Shown: piece by piece, positions 1 through 6,693 of the stretch
How the letters are laid out: every line of letters starts with the position of its first letter
How positions within the stretch are numbered: position 1 is the stretch's first letter
NCBI GenBank assembly: GCA_900549525.1
Contig: UWSJ01000007.1
Location: 1 to 35,197, forward strand
Reading direction: 5' to 3'
Origin: an uncultured Coriobacteriaceae bacterium
Lineage (GTDB): Bacteria > Actinomycetota > Coriobacteriia > Coriobacteriales > Atopobiaceae
DNA length: 35,197 nucleotides
Translations under genes and position numbers: made by a program
Notes under the pieces: generated by a model
What the model was told of the DNA's origin: nothing
The model's database searches: none
Seen by the model: only the letters and a program-made list of their open reading frames with translations

Positions 1-187
1 AGGCCATGATGACCTCGCTCGACTCCTCGGCGAGCTTCTTGAGCAGCTCGTCCTCCACCTCGGTGAGCAGCTTCGCCGTGTAGCTGGTCTCCGGCGACGC
101 CTCGCGACGGCCGTGGATGGTTGCCGCGAGCGACGTCAACGTCTCGCCGATGTTGCCGGGCTTCACGTTTGCGGTACGAACTCCCAT
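1..187 (-). CDS. hisE: Phosphoribosyl-ATP pyrophosphatase (HisE), 3' part missing
   Basis: HisE hydrolyses phosphoribosyl-ATP to phosphoribosyl-AMP, step 2 of histidine synthesis, in the cytoplasm. The 62 visible residues include SYTAKLL, then EDELLKKLAEESSEVIMA, the acidic helix pattern (KxxEE..E) that binds magnesium in the MazG-like HisE family. The ATG at 185-187 follows a good GGAG ribosome site (AAGGAGAATTCAC). The window edge removes roughly the last third of a usual 90-110 residue HisE. It lies 204 bases beyond hisI, much further than other gaps in the cluster, so it may be read through or have its own promoter. HisE and HisI are separate proteins here, not the bifunctional HisIE. Confidence 0.9.
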   Translation of the reverse strand, partial: MGVRTANVKPGNIGETLTSLAATIHGRREASPETSYTAKLLTEVEDELLKKLAEESSEVIMA

Positions 188-323
188 GTGAATTCTCCTT
201 CTCTACCTTTCGCTACGACCAGCAGCGTCACGAGAACGTAGCGCACACGTTTTGACGATTCCATGCCGACCGTAATGTAGCTGCGCACGTTTTTTGGGCG
301 ATAGAACGCGCACAACCGCGTCC

Positions 324-381
324 TGCTCAGCCGTGTCGCCGTCGGTGCCGCCGACCGGAAACGTGCTCAGCCGCGTCGCCG
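324..381. repeat. Direct repeat in the hisI-hisE gap
   Basis: An 18-base element, TGCTCAGCCG(T/C)GTCGCCG, occurs at 324-341 and again at 364-381 with one difference, at a 40-base period. The rest of the 188-391 gap holds no convincing gene. It also has two related stretches, GCGCACACGTTTT and GCGCACGTTTTTT (about 240-295). Function unknown; it may simply be a local duplication. Confidence 0.6.
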
Positions 382-391
382 CTCACCCGAC

Positions 392-736
392 CTACCCGAT
401 GCGTCTGAAGAAGCAGCTCCGTGCCCCGGTGTGACACGCGGGGCCGGGCGAGTCCACCTTCACGAGCAAGGTGTCGGCGTCGCAGTCGGCCCAGAGCTCC
501 TTGACCTGCTGCATGTTGCCGCTGGTGGCGCCCTTGTTCCAGAGCTCCTGGCGCGACCGGCTCCAGAACCACGTGGTACCCGTCTTGAGCGTGAGCCGGA
601 TGGACTCCGCACTCATCCACGCCACCATGAGCACCTCGCCCGTGTCGTACTGCTGCACCACGCAGGGGATGAGCCCCCGCTCGTCAAACGTGAGCGTAGA
701 CGGGTCGAAGCCCTCCGGATTCGTCACATCAGCCAT
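392..736 (-). CDS. hisI: Phosphoribosyl-AMP cyclohydrolase (HisI)
   Basis: HisI opens the adenine ring of phosphoribosyl-AMP, step 3 of histidine synthesis; the enzyme is zinc dependent. The 114-residue protein has the family core: LMVAWMS, TTWFWSRSRQELWNKGATSGN, DCDADTLLV, and the C-terminal CHTGARSCFF, whose cysteines with the DCD cysteine bind zinc in characterised HisI. I chose the ATG at 734-736 because GGGGAG lies 6 bases upstream and the protein then matches the usual 110-130 residues; the reading frame stays open upstream to 970 but that part runs antisense-like through hisF. It follows hisF after 34 bases in the hisHAFI block. Confidence 0.95.
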   Translation of the reverse strand: MADVTNPEGFDPSTLTFDERGLIPCVVQQYDTGEVLMVAWMSAESIRLTLKTGTTWFWSRSRQELWNKGATSGNMQQVKELWADCDADTLLVKVDSPGPACHTGARSCFFRRIG

Positions 737-770
737 GACCTGCTCCCCAAAAACAAAAAAAACCTCTGGC

Positions 771-1553
771 CTAAAAGTCCAGGCGCACCGGGATGCCCTG
801 GCTGGCCATGTACTCCTTGACCTGCCGAATCGTGAACGTGCCGAAGTGGAACACGCTCGCCGCCAGCACGGCGTCGGCCTCGCCCTCGAGGATGCCCTCG
901 GCAAAGTGCTCGAGCGTGCCCACGCCGCCGCTCGCGATGACGGGAATGGGCACGGCGCGGGCCACGGCACGCGTCAGGGCGAGGTCGAAGCCCTCCTTGG
1001 TGCCGTCGCGATCCATGCTCGTGAGCAGGATCTCGCCGGCGCCGCGCCGCGCTGCCTCCTCGGCCCACGCGACGGCGTCGATGCCCGTGGGCGTGCGGCC
1101 GCCGGCCACGTAGACCTCCCACTTGTCGGCCCCCGGCGCGCCCGGCGTCCCCACGCGCTTGGCGTCGATGGCGCAAATCACGGCCTGAGAGCCAAAGGCG
1201 TGCGCGGCCTCGGTGATGAGCTGTGGGTTCTTGATGGCCGCCGAGTTGAGCGACACCTTGTCCGCACCCGCCGCCACCATGGTGCGCATACCCGCCAGGT
1301 CGCGAAACCCGCCGCCCACGGTGTAGGGAATGGCAAGCTCCTCGGCCGCCCGCGCCGCCATGTCGATGGTGGTAGCGCGCCTGTCGCTCGTGGCCGTGAT
1401 GTCGAGAAAGACCACCTCGTCGGCACCCTCGCGGTCGTAGGCAGCGGCGAGCTCCACCGGGTCGCCAGCGTCGCGCAGGTCGACGAAGTTGACGCCCTTA
1501 ACGACGCGCCCGTTCTTCACGTCCAGGCACGGGATAACGCGCTTGGTCAGCAT
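771..1553 (-). CDS. hisF: Imidazole glycerol phosphate synthase cyclase subunit (HisF)
   Basis: HisF is the TIM-barrel cyclase that uses ammonia supplied by HisH to turn PRFAR into imidazole glycerol phosphate and AICAR. The 260-residue protein starts RVIPCLDVKNGRVVKG, with the catalytic Asp11, and has the second catalytic Asp130 in CAIDAKRV; VGGGFRD and ASGGVGTLEH are phosphate-binding loops. The start ATG at 1551-1553 lies inside the end of hisA (7-base overlap) and is preceded by GAGGAGG within hisA, so translation is probably coupled. Relative to many HisF it has about ten extra residues in the KRVGTPGAPGADKWEVYVAGGRTPTG loop, which is common in the family. Confidence 0.97.
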   Translation of the reverse strand: MLTKRVIPCLDVKNGRVVKGVNFVDLRDAGDPVELAAAYDREGADEVVFLDITATSDRRATTIDMAARAAEELAIPYTVGGGFRDLAGMRTMVAAGADKVSLNSAAIKNPQLITEAAHAFGSQAVICAIDAKRVGTPGAPGADKWEVYVAGGRTPTGIDAVAWAEEAARRGAGEILLTSMDRDGTKEGFDLALTRAVARAVPIPVIASGGVGTLEHFAEGILEGEADAVLAASVFHFGTFTIRQVKEYMASQGIPVRLDF

Positions 1554-2371
1554 GAGGCCTCCTCGGAAGACGCGGCGGCTACAACCTCGTCGGCGGCAGC
1601 GCCGGACGCAGCCGCCACAGCAGAAGCAGGTTCCTCGCCTCGCGCCACAGCCAAGGCGTCCGCGAGCGAGAAGCTCGCCTCGTAGATGGCCCGGCCGGTG
1701 ATGGCCCCCTCGATGACGTCCGGCCCGAGCGCCGCCAGGGCCCTGATGTCGTCAAGGCTCGTGATGCCGCCGCTCGCCACCACGGGAAAGCCCGCGGCCT
1801 CGGCCACGTGGCGGTAGGCGTCGGCGTCGATGCCCGTCTGCATGCCGTCGCGGGCGATGTCGGTGTAGACGAGGTGGCGAAAGCCCAGCTCGCGCAGGTG
1901 TCCCACCACGTCGTCCACGCTGCGCGAGACACCCTCGCGCCAGCCGTTGACCTTGACCTGCCCGTCCTTGGCCGCCACGTCGGCCACGATGCACTCGCCA
2001 AAGCCCTTCGCGACCACCTCGGCGAACGACGGATCGCGCACGAGCACGGTGCCGAGCGAGATGCGCCTCACGCCCAGCTCGCGCAGCTGGTCGATGCGCG
2101 CGAGCGAGCGCACGCCGCCGCCGGCGTCCACGGAGATGCCGGGCACCTCGCAGATCTCGCGAATGGCCCGGTCGTTGGCGGCGCGGGCGGCCTCGTCCTC
2201 CTCGAAGGCGCTCGAGAGGTCGATGACGTGCACCCACGTGGCACCCTCGCCAGCAAAGTAGCGGGCGACGGCGGCGGGATTCTCGGAATAGACCTTCATC
2301 TTCGAGCGGTCACCGCGCTCGAGACGAACCACCTTGCCGCCGATAAGGTCGATGGCGGGAAACAAAATCAT
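1547..2371 (-). CDS. hisA: ProFAR isomerase (HisA) with Ala-rich C-terminal tail
   Basis: HisA is the half-barrel-duplicated TIM-barrel isomerase that converts ProFAR to PRFAR, step 4 of histidine synthesis. Asp8 (PAIDLIGGKVVRL) and Asp131 (VADVAAKDG) are at the catalytic positions; DAGGGVRS and ASGGITSLDD are phosphate loops and YTDIARDGM is conserved. The family core ends near residue 245 (SLADALAVARG). About 28 further residues rich in Ala, Ser and Glu follow; they are not part of the barrel and cover the hisF ribosome site and start. The ATG at 2369-2371 overlaps the hisH stop as ATGA, a coupled arrangement fitting HisH-HisF stoichiometry. Confidence 0.96.
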   Translation of the reverse strand: MILFPAIDLIGGKVVRLERGDRSKMKVYSENPAAVARYFAGEGATWVHVIDLSSAFEEDEAARAANDRAIREICEVPGISVDAGGGVRSLARIDQLRELGVRRISLGTVLVRDPSFAEVVAKGFGECIVADVAAKDGQVKVNGWREGVSRSVDDVVGHLRELGFRHLVYTDIARDGMQTGIDADAYRHVAEAAGFPVVASGGITSLDDIRALAALGPDVIEGAITGRAIYEASFSLADALAVARGEEPASAVAAASGAAADEVVAAASSEEASC

Positions 2372-3363
2372 GCGGAAGCTCCGTTCTGGGAATCGGACGA
2401 AGAGTCAAAGGAAACGGCGGACGCCTCGGCGGCAGGCTCGGCAACGACGGACGCCTCGGTGGCAGGCTCGGCAACGACGGGCACCTCAAGGCCAGGCTCG
2501 GGAGCAGCGGACGCCCCAAGATCGGAAACATCCGGCACTCGGAGGTCAGGAGCATCCGGCGCCCCAAGTTCGGACTCGGCGCCGCCCAGAAGGGACAGCG
2601 CGGCCATCCGGGCACGCGGGTCGAGCGGGCTCGCCCTACGCACGACGTCGACGAAGTTGCGGAGGACGGCAAGGCCCACACCCGAGCTCTTCTCGGGATG
2701 GAACTGGCAGCCGTAGGCGTTGGCCTGCGCCCCCGACGCCTCGGCACCGCCCCACACCACGCACGGGAAGCTTCGCACGTAGTGCGTGCGCGCGGCCACG
2801 CACGAGGGGTCGGCGTCATCGTCCACGGCATAGGAATGCGTGAAGTACACGTTGGCGCCCTCGGGCACGCCGACAAGCAGCGGACAGTCGCGGCCGGCGT
2901 CCGCCACGTGCAGCTGGTCCCAGCCCACGTGCGGCACCTTGAGACGCGCGGACTCCAGGCGCGTGCACGAGCCGGAAAACAGCCCGAGGCCACGCACCCA
3001 GAGTCGACGGGCGCCTGTCCCGTCGAGCTCCTCCACCACGTCGTTGCGCTCGCCCAGGGCCTCGGGCGGCACGCCCTCGTCGCCACGCGCAAAGAGCACC
3101 TGCAGCCCCAGGCAGATGCCCAGGAGCGGCACCCCGCAGGACAGCGCCGTGACGATGGCCCGCTCCTGCCCGCTGTCGCGGATGAACGTGACGGCGTCAA
3201 AGAACGAGCCCACGCCCGGCAGGACGAGGCCCGCGGCAACCGCGATCTCCTGGGGGTCGTCGGACACGAGCACGTTGTCCCAGCCCGCGCGCACGAGGCC
3301 ACGCGCCACACTCGAGAGGTTGCCCTTGTGGTAGTCGATGACGACGATGGGGGCGTCGGCCAT
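2368..3363 (-). CDS. hisH: Imidazole glycerol phosphate synthase glutaminase subunit (HisH), extended
   Basis: HisH hydrolyses glutamine and channels ammonia to HisF. It is a class I glutamine amidotransferase: nucleophile Cys84 in LLGICLGLQ, His222 and Glu224 in CQFHPEKSS, and the HisF-contact VPHVGWDQL. The start ATG at 3361-3363 has AAGGAG 6 bases upstream. Two things are odd. Residues 94-125 contain an insert before GLGLFSG compared with a compact HisH. Residues 245-331 form a low-complexity acidic, Ala/Pro-rich tail with repeats such as VAEPATEASV/VAEPAAEASA; a usual HisH ends near residue 200-215. The enzymatic core looks intact. First gene of the hisHAFI block, with its own operator-like site upstream. 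Confidence 0.95.
   Translation of the reverse strand: MADAPIVVIDYHKGNLSSVARGLVRAGWDNVLVSDDPQEIAVAAGLVLPGVGSFFDAVTFIRDSGQERAIVTALSCGVPLLGICLGLQVLFARGDEGVPPEALGERNDVVEELDGTGARRLWVRGLGLFSGSCTRLESARLKVPHVGWDQLHVADAGRDCPLLVGVPEGANVYFTHSYAVDDDADPSCVAARTHYVRSFPCVVWGGAEASGAQANAYGCQFHPEKSSGVGLAVLRNFVDVVRRASPLDPRARMAALSLLGGAESELGAPDAPDLRVPDVSDLGASAAPEPGLEVPVVAEPATEASVVAEPAAEASAVSFDSSSDSQNGASA
2419..2508. repeat. 30-bp tandem repeats inside the hisH tail
   Basis: Two copies of a 30-base unit (2419-2448 and 2449-2478) differ by one base, and a degenerate third copy follows (2479-2508). Thirty bases is ten codons, so the reading frame is kept and the copies encode the VAEPAxEASV units of the HisH tail. 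The region is a candidate for copy-number change between strains. Confidence 0.8.
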
Positions 3364-3426
3364 AGATGTCTCCTTGAGACGCTGTGCGAGAAAACCGTGC
3401 GGGACGTCACAGGGCGCTCCGCACGG

Positions 3427-3453
3427 CACTTTACTTAGCTAAAGCGCATTGTA
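3427..3453 (-). promoter_or_regulatory. Operator-like inverted repeat and -10 box upstream of hisH
   Basis: CACTTTA - 5 bases - CTAAAGCG (3427-3446) matches, base for base and with the same spacing, the core of the longer palindrome upstream of hisZG (8465-8490). Directly beside it on the promoter side is TACAAT on the minus strand (3448-3453), a good -10 hexamer; no strong -35 is visible. The site is 64 bases from the hisH start codon. A repressor bound here would sit at the transcription start. A 10-base palindrome, GTTGCGCAAC, lies further upstream at 3483-3492. The 164-base hisB-hisH gap otherwise holds no gene. Confidence 0.6.
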
Positions 3454-3527
3454 CCCCACGCACGCTACGCCCCGTCCAATCCGTTGCGCAACCGTTACAG
3501 AGCCGCAGGCCGTCGTGGGAATCCCGG

Positions 3528-4118
3528 TTAGGCGAGCATGCCCTTCGTGGACGGGACACCCGTGACGCGCGCGTCCTTCTCGCAGGCGAAGCGCAGGGCA
3601 CGGCCAAAGGCCTTGAACGCGGCCTCGATGATGTGGTGGGAGTTCTCGCCCTCGAGCTCACGCACGTGCAGGGTGAGCTGGGCGTCGCGTGCGAAGGCGA
3701 TGAAGAACTCCTGCGCGAGCTCGGTGTCGAAGGTGCCCACCTTCTGCGTGGGGAGCGGCAGCGTCACGTAGGCCTGCCCGCGCCCGGAGACGTCGATGGC
3801 CGCCTGCACGAGCGCCTCGTCCATGGCGATGCACGCGTCCGAGAAGCGCCCGATGCCGGCCTTGTCACCCAGGGCTTCGCGCACCGCCTGGCCCAGCACG
3901 ATGCCCACGTCCTCGACGGTGTGGTGGTCGTCGACGTCGTAGTCACCGGTGGCACGCACCGTGAGGTCAAAGAGCCCGTGCCGCCCGAAGGCGTTGAGCA
4001 TGTGGTCGAAGAAGCCCACGCCCGTCGAGACGTCCACCTTGCCGGTGCCGTCGAGGTCGATCGTGAGCGTGATGTTGGTCTCGCCGGTCGTACGCGAGAC
4101 GGTAGCGGTCCTAGGCAT
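3528..4118 (-). CDS. hisB: Imidazoleglycerol-phosphate dehydratase (HisB)
   Basis: HisB dehydrates imidazole glycerol phosphate to imidazole acetol phosphate; the enzyme is a manganese-dependent 24-mer. The 196-residue protein is the monofunctional dehydratase, with no fused histidinol-phosphatase. The duplicated metal-binding motifs are present: GFFDHMLNAFGRHG, DYDVDDHHTVEDVGI, AQEFFIAFA and ENSHHIIEAAFKAFGRAL. The ATG at 4116-4118 is preceded by GAGGAGG and overlaps the hisC end by 8 bases; the frame is open far upstream but that stretch is a shadow of hisC. Last gene of the hisZG-D-C-B block. Confidence 0.97.
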   Translation of the reverse strand: MPRTATVSRTTGETNITLTIDLDGTGKVDVSTGVGFFDHMLNAFGRHGLFDLTVRATGDYDVDDHHTVEDVGIVLGQAVREALGDKAGIGRFSDACIAMDEALVQAAIDVSGRGQAYVTLPLPTQKVGTFDTELAQEFFIAFARDAQLTLHVRELEGENSHHIIEAAFKAFGRALRFACEKDARVTGVPSTKGMLA

Positions 4119-5220
4119 TGGCTGCCTCCTCGGGGACGAGTATCGCGAGGGCGTCGAGCACGGCGTCGTTCTCCTCGGGCGTACCCACGGTGATGCGAAG
4201 GCAGTCGGGAAGCCCCGGCGCATAGGAGAAGTCGCGCACGAGGATGGAGAACTCGTCGCGCAGGCGGTTGCGGATGCGGCTGGCACCCGGGATGCGCACG
4301 AGCAGGAAGTTGCCCTCGCTTGGCCACACGGTGACGGACAGGCGCTCGCCGAGGACGCGCAGGCCCGCGAGCAGGCGGGCTCGCTCGGCCTTGATCTTCT
4401 CGACCGTGGGCGCAAACTCGTCGTGGTGCGTCACGGCCGCGAGCGCCGCCGCCTGCGTGAGGACGTTCACGGAGTAGATCTGCCGCACCGCCCCGAAGGC
4501 GGCAGCCACGTCGGGCGCGGCCAGCACGTAGCCGCAGCGCGCGCCCGCGAGCGCGAAGGCCTTGGAGAGCGTGTGCAGCACGACGAGGTTGTCGTGGCTG
4601 GCAAGCAGCACCTCTGCCGAGGTGCCGGGGTCGGCAAACTCCCCGTAGGCCTCGTCGAGCATCACGAGGCCGGGGCACGCCTCGCAGACCCTGCGCACAA
4701 GCTCGAGCGGGGCCACGTCGCCCGTGGGGTTGTTGGGCGAGGTGAGGATCACGAGGCTGGCCGAGCGGGCCGCCTCAACCAGCGCGTCGGCGTCGGGCAG
4801 GAAGGTGTCCGGGTCACGCCAGACGTCGACCACCCCGGTCTGGGTCAATGAGGCAAAGAACGCGTACTCGCTGAAGGTGGGCGGCACGTTGACGAGGGTG
4901 CGCCCCGGCCCGCCAAAGGCCAGCAGGAAGTTGTAGAGCAGCTCGTCGCCGCCGTTGCCCACGATGACGTTCTCGCGCGCCACGCCGTGCCACGCCGCTA
5001 GGGCGTCGCGGAGGTCGTTGGAGAGCGGGTCGGGGTAGCGGTTGGTGTGCGTGGCCGCGAGCGCCTCGTCGATGGCCGCGCGGGCGGCGGGCGGCACGTC
5101 GTAGGTGTTCTCGTTGGCCGAGAGATTCACGCGCGTGGGCGTGAAGCTGGGGTCGTAGACGTCGATGGTGCGCAGGTGCGGCTGAAGCAGTGCCCGCACG
5201 CGCTCGGAGAGCTCGGCCAT
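4111..5220 (-). CDS. hisC: Histidinol-phosphate aminotransferase (HisC)
   Basis: HisC is a PLP enzyme of aminotransferase fold type I that transfers an amino group from glutamate to imidazole acetol phosphate. The 369-residue protein has NLSANEN near the N-terminus, GNGGDELL (residues 88-95), the SPNNPTG loop (161-167), DEAYGEF (189-195, binding the PLP pyridine nitrogen) and the Schiff-base Lys220 in TLSKAFALAGARCGY. The C-terminal arginine motif LRITVGTPEEN binds the substrate carboxylate. It starts one base after the hisD stop codon, so it is almost certainly in the same transcript. Confidence 0.96.
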   Translation of the reverse strand: MAELSERVRALLQPHLRTIDVYDPSFTPTRVNLSANENTYDVPPAARAAIDEALAATHTNRYPDPLSNDLRDALAAWHGVARENVIVGNGGDELLYNFLLAFGGPGRTLVNVPPTFSEYAFFASLTQTGVVDVWRDPDTFLPDADALVEAARSASLVILTSPNNPTGDVAPLELVRRVCEACPGLVMLDEAYGEFADPGTSAEVLLASHDNLVVLHTLSKAFALAGARCGYVLAAPDVAAAFGAVRQIYSVNVLTQAAALAAVTHHDEFAPTVEKIKAERARLLAGLRVLGERLSVTVWPSEGNFLLVRIPGASRIRNRLRDEFSILVRDFSYAPGLPDCLRITVGTPEENDAVLDALAILVPEEAANA

Positions 5221-5221
5221 G

Positions 5222-6628
5222 CTACTTCTCCTCCGCGTCGTAGCCGGGCAGGTACGGAACGCCGGGCGCGTCGAGGGCGCGGGGCCAGGCGGTCTTACCC
5301 GCGCCCTCGCAGGCGGCCACGGCGTCGGCGAAGCTCTCCTCGCCCGCCGCCACGAGCTTGCGGCGCAGGCCCACGGAGAGTGCGTGCGCCCAGAGGCCCT
5401 CGGACTGCGCGAGCGCCTGCACGGCCGGGCCGTCGGTCGCGAGACCCGCCGGCGTGTAGGAAATCACGCTCGAACGCTTCACGAAGTCGTACACGCCGAG
5501 CGGGTTGGAGAACTTGGCCGTGCCGCCCGTGGGCAGCGTGTGGTTGGGGCCGGCCACGTAGTCGCCAAGCGGCTCGGAACTCCACGGGCCCACGAAGATG
5601 GCGCCCGCGTTCTCGATGGAGCCCAAAAGGCCCATGGCGTCGGCGCAGTGCAGCTCCAGGTGCTCGGGAGCCACCACGTTCACGGCCGCCACCGCGTCGG
5701 CCAGCGTGTCGCAGGCCACGATGACACCGTGCGAGAGGCTCTTGCGCGTAATGTCCTCGCGCGGGCTCTGGGCCACGAGTCGCTCGATGGCGTCCTCCAC
5801 GGCGGTCGACAGCGCGGGCGCGTCGGTGACCAGATAGCAGGTGGCCATGGGGTCGTGCTCGGCCTGGGCCATGAGATCGGCCGCAACGACCACGGGGTCG
5901 GCCGTGGCGTCGGCCAGCACGCACACCTCGGAGGGGCCGGCCACCATGTCGATGCCCACGTCGCCCATGACATAGCGCTTGGCCGCGGCGACGTAGGCGT
6001 TGCCCGGGCCGGTGATCTTGGCCACGCGCGGGATGGACTCGGTGCCGTACGCCAGCGCGCCGATGGCCTGGGCGCCGCCCACGGCGTAGACCTCGTCCAC
6101 ACCCGCGAGCTTGGCCGCGCAGAGCGTGTAGGCCGAGAGCGACCCGTCGCGCTGCGGCGGCGTCACCATGACGATGCGGCGCACGCCCGCCACCTTGGCC
6201 GGAATGGCGTTCATGAGCACCGTGGACGGGTACTGCGCACGGCCACCCGGCACGTAGATGCCCACGCTCGGCAGCGGCGTAATCTTGACGCCCAGGATGG
6301 TGCCGTCCGGGCGCGTGGAGAACATAGACTGCTGCACCTCGCGCTCGTGAAAGGCCCGGATCTGGTCATGGGCGAGGCGCAGGCTCTCGAGAAACTCCGG
6401 GTCGACCATCTTGGGAGCGTTCTCGAGCAGCTCGTCGGGCACGCGGAAGGTCGTGGGGCACGACCCGTCGAACTTCTCGCAGTAAGCGCGCACCGCGGCG
6501 TCGCCATTGGCACGCACGTCGTCGACGATGGCCTCGGCAGCTTCCATGACCTCCTTGGGCAGGGCACCGGAGCGCTTGATATCAGCCTCGGTGAGCGCAC
6601 GGCCACCGGTGAGATCGACGTGAATCAT
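5222..6628 (-). CDS. hisD: Histidinol dehydrogenase (HisD)
   Basis: HisD oxidises L-histidinol to L-histidine in two NAD-dependent steps, the end of the pathway. The 468-residue protein has PSVGIYVPGGRAQYPSTVLM, the KITGPGNAYV nucleotide loop, DMVAGPSEV, the zinc and catalytic motifs MAQAEHDP and VAPEHLEL, and GPNHTLPTGGTAKF. The core ends around residue 435; about 30 extra residues (GAGKTAWPRALDAPGV...) follow, a modest extension past the usual 425-440. It lies 65 bases after hisZG on the same strand and 1 base before hisC. Confidence 0.97.
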   Translation of the reverse strand: MIHVDLTGGRALTEADIKRSGALPKEVMEAAEAIVDDVRANGDAAVRAYCEKFDGSCPTTFRVPDELLENAPKMVDPEFLESLRLAHDQIRAFHEREVQQSMFSTRPDGTILGVKITPLPSVGIYVPGGRAQYPSTVLMNAIPAKVAGVRRIVMVTPPQRDGSLSAYTLCAAKLAGVDEVYAVGGAQAIGALAYGTESIPRVAKITGPGNAYVAAAKRYVMGDVGIDMVAGPSEVCVLADATADPVVVAADLMAQAEHDPMATCYLVTDAPALSTAVEDAIERLVAQSPREDITRKSLSHGVIVACDTLADAVAAVNVVAPEHLELHCADAMGLLGSIENAGAIFVGPWSSEPLGDYVAGPNHTLPTGGTAKFSNPLGVYDFVKRSSVISYTPAGLATDGPAVQALAQSEGLWAHALSVGLRRKLVAAGEESFADAVAACEGAGKTAWPRALDAPGVPYLPGYDAEEK

Positions 6629-6693
6629 GGATTACTCCTCCTCTGGGGCACGTCGTATGGCGGCCCCGTCTGCTGTCCTCTGCGCTCGGGCCG

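Noticed and set aside
471..1685. 404-residue plus-strand frame opposite hisI/hisF
   Set aside because: Antisense shadow: hisF and hisI match their families along the whole length, while this frame has low-complexity composition and no ribosome site.
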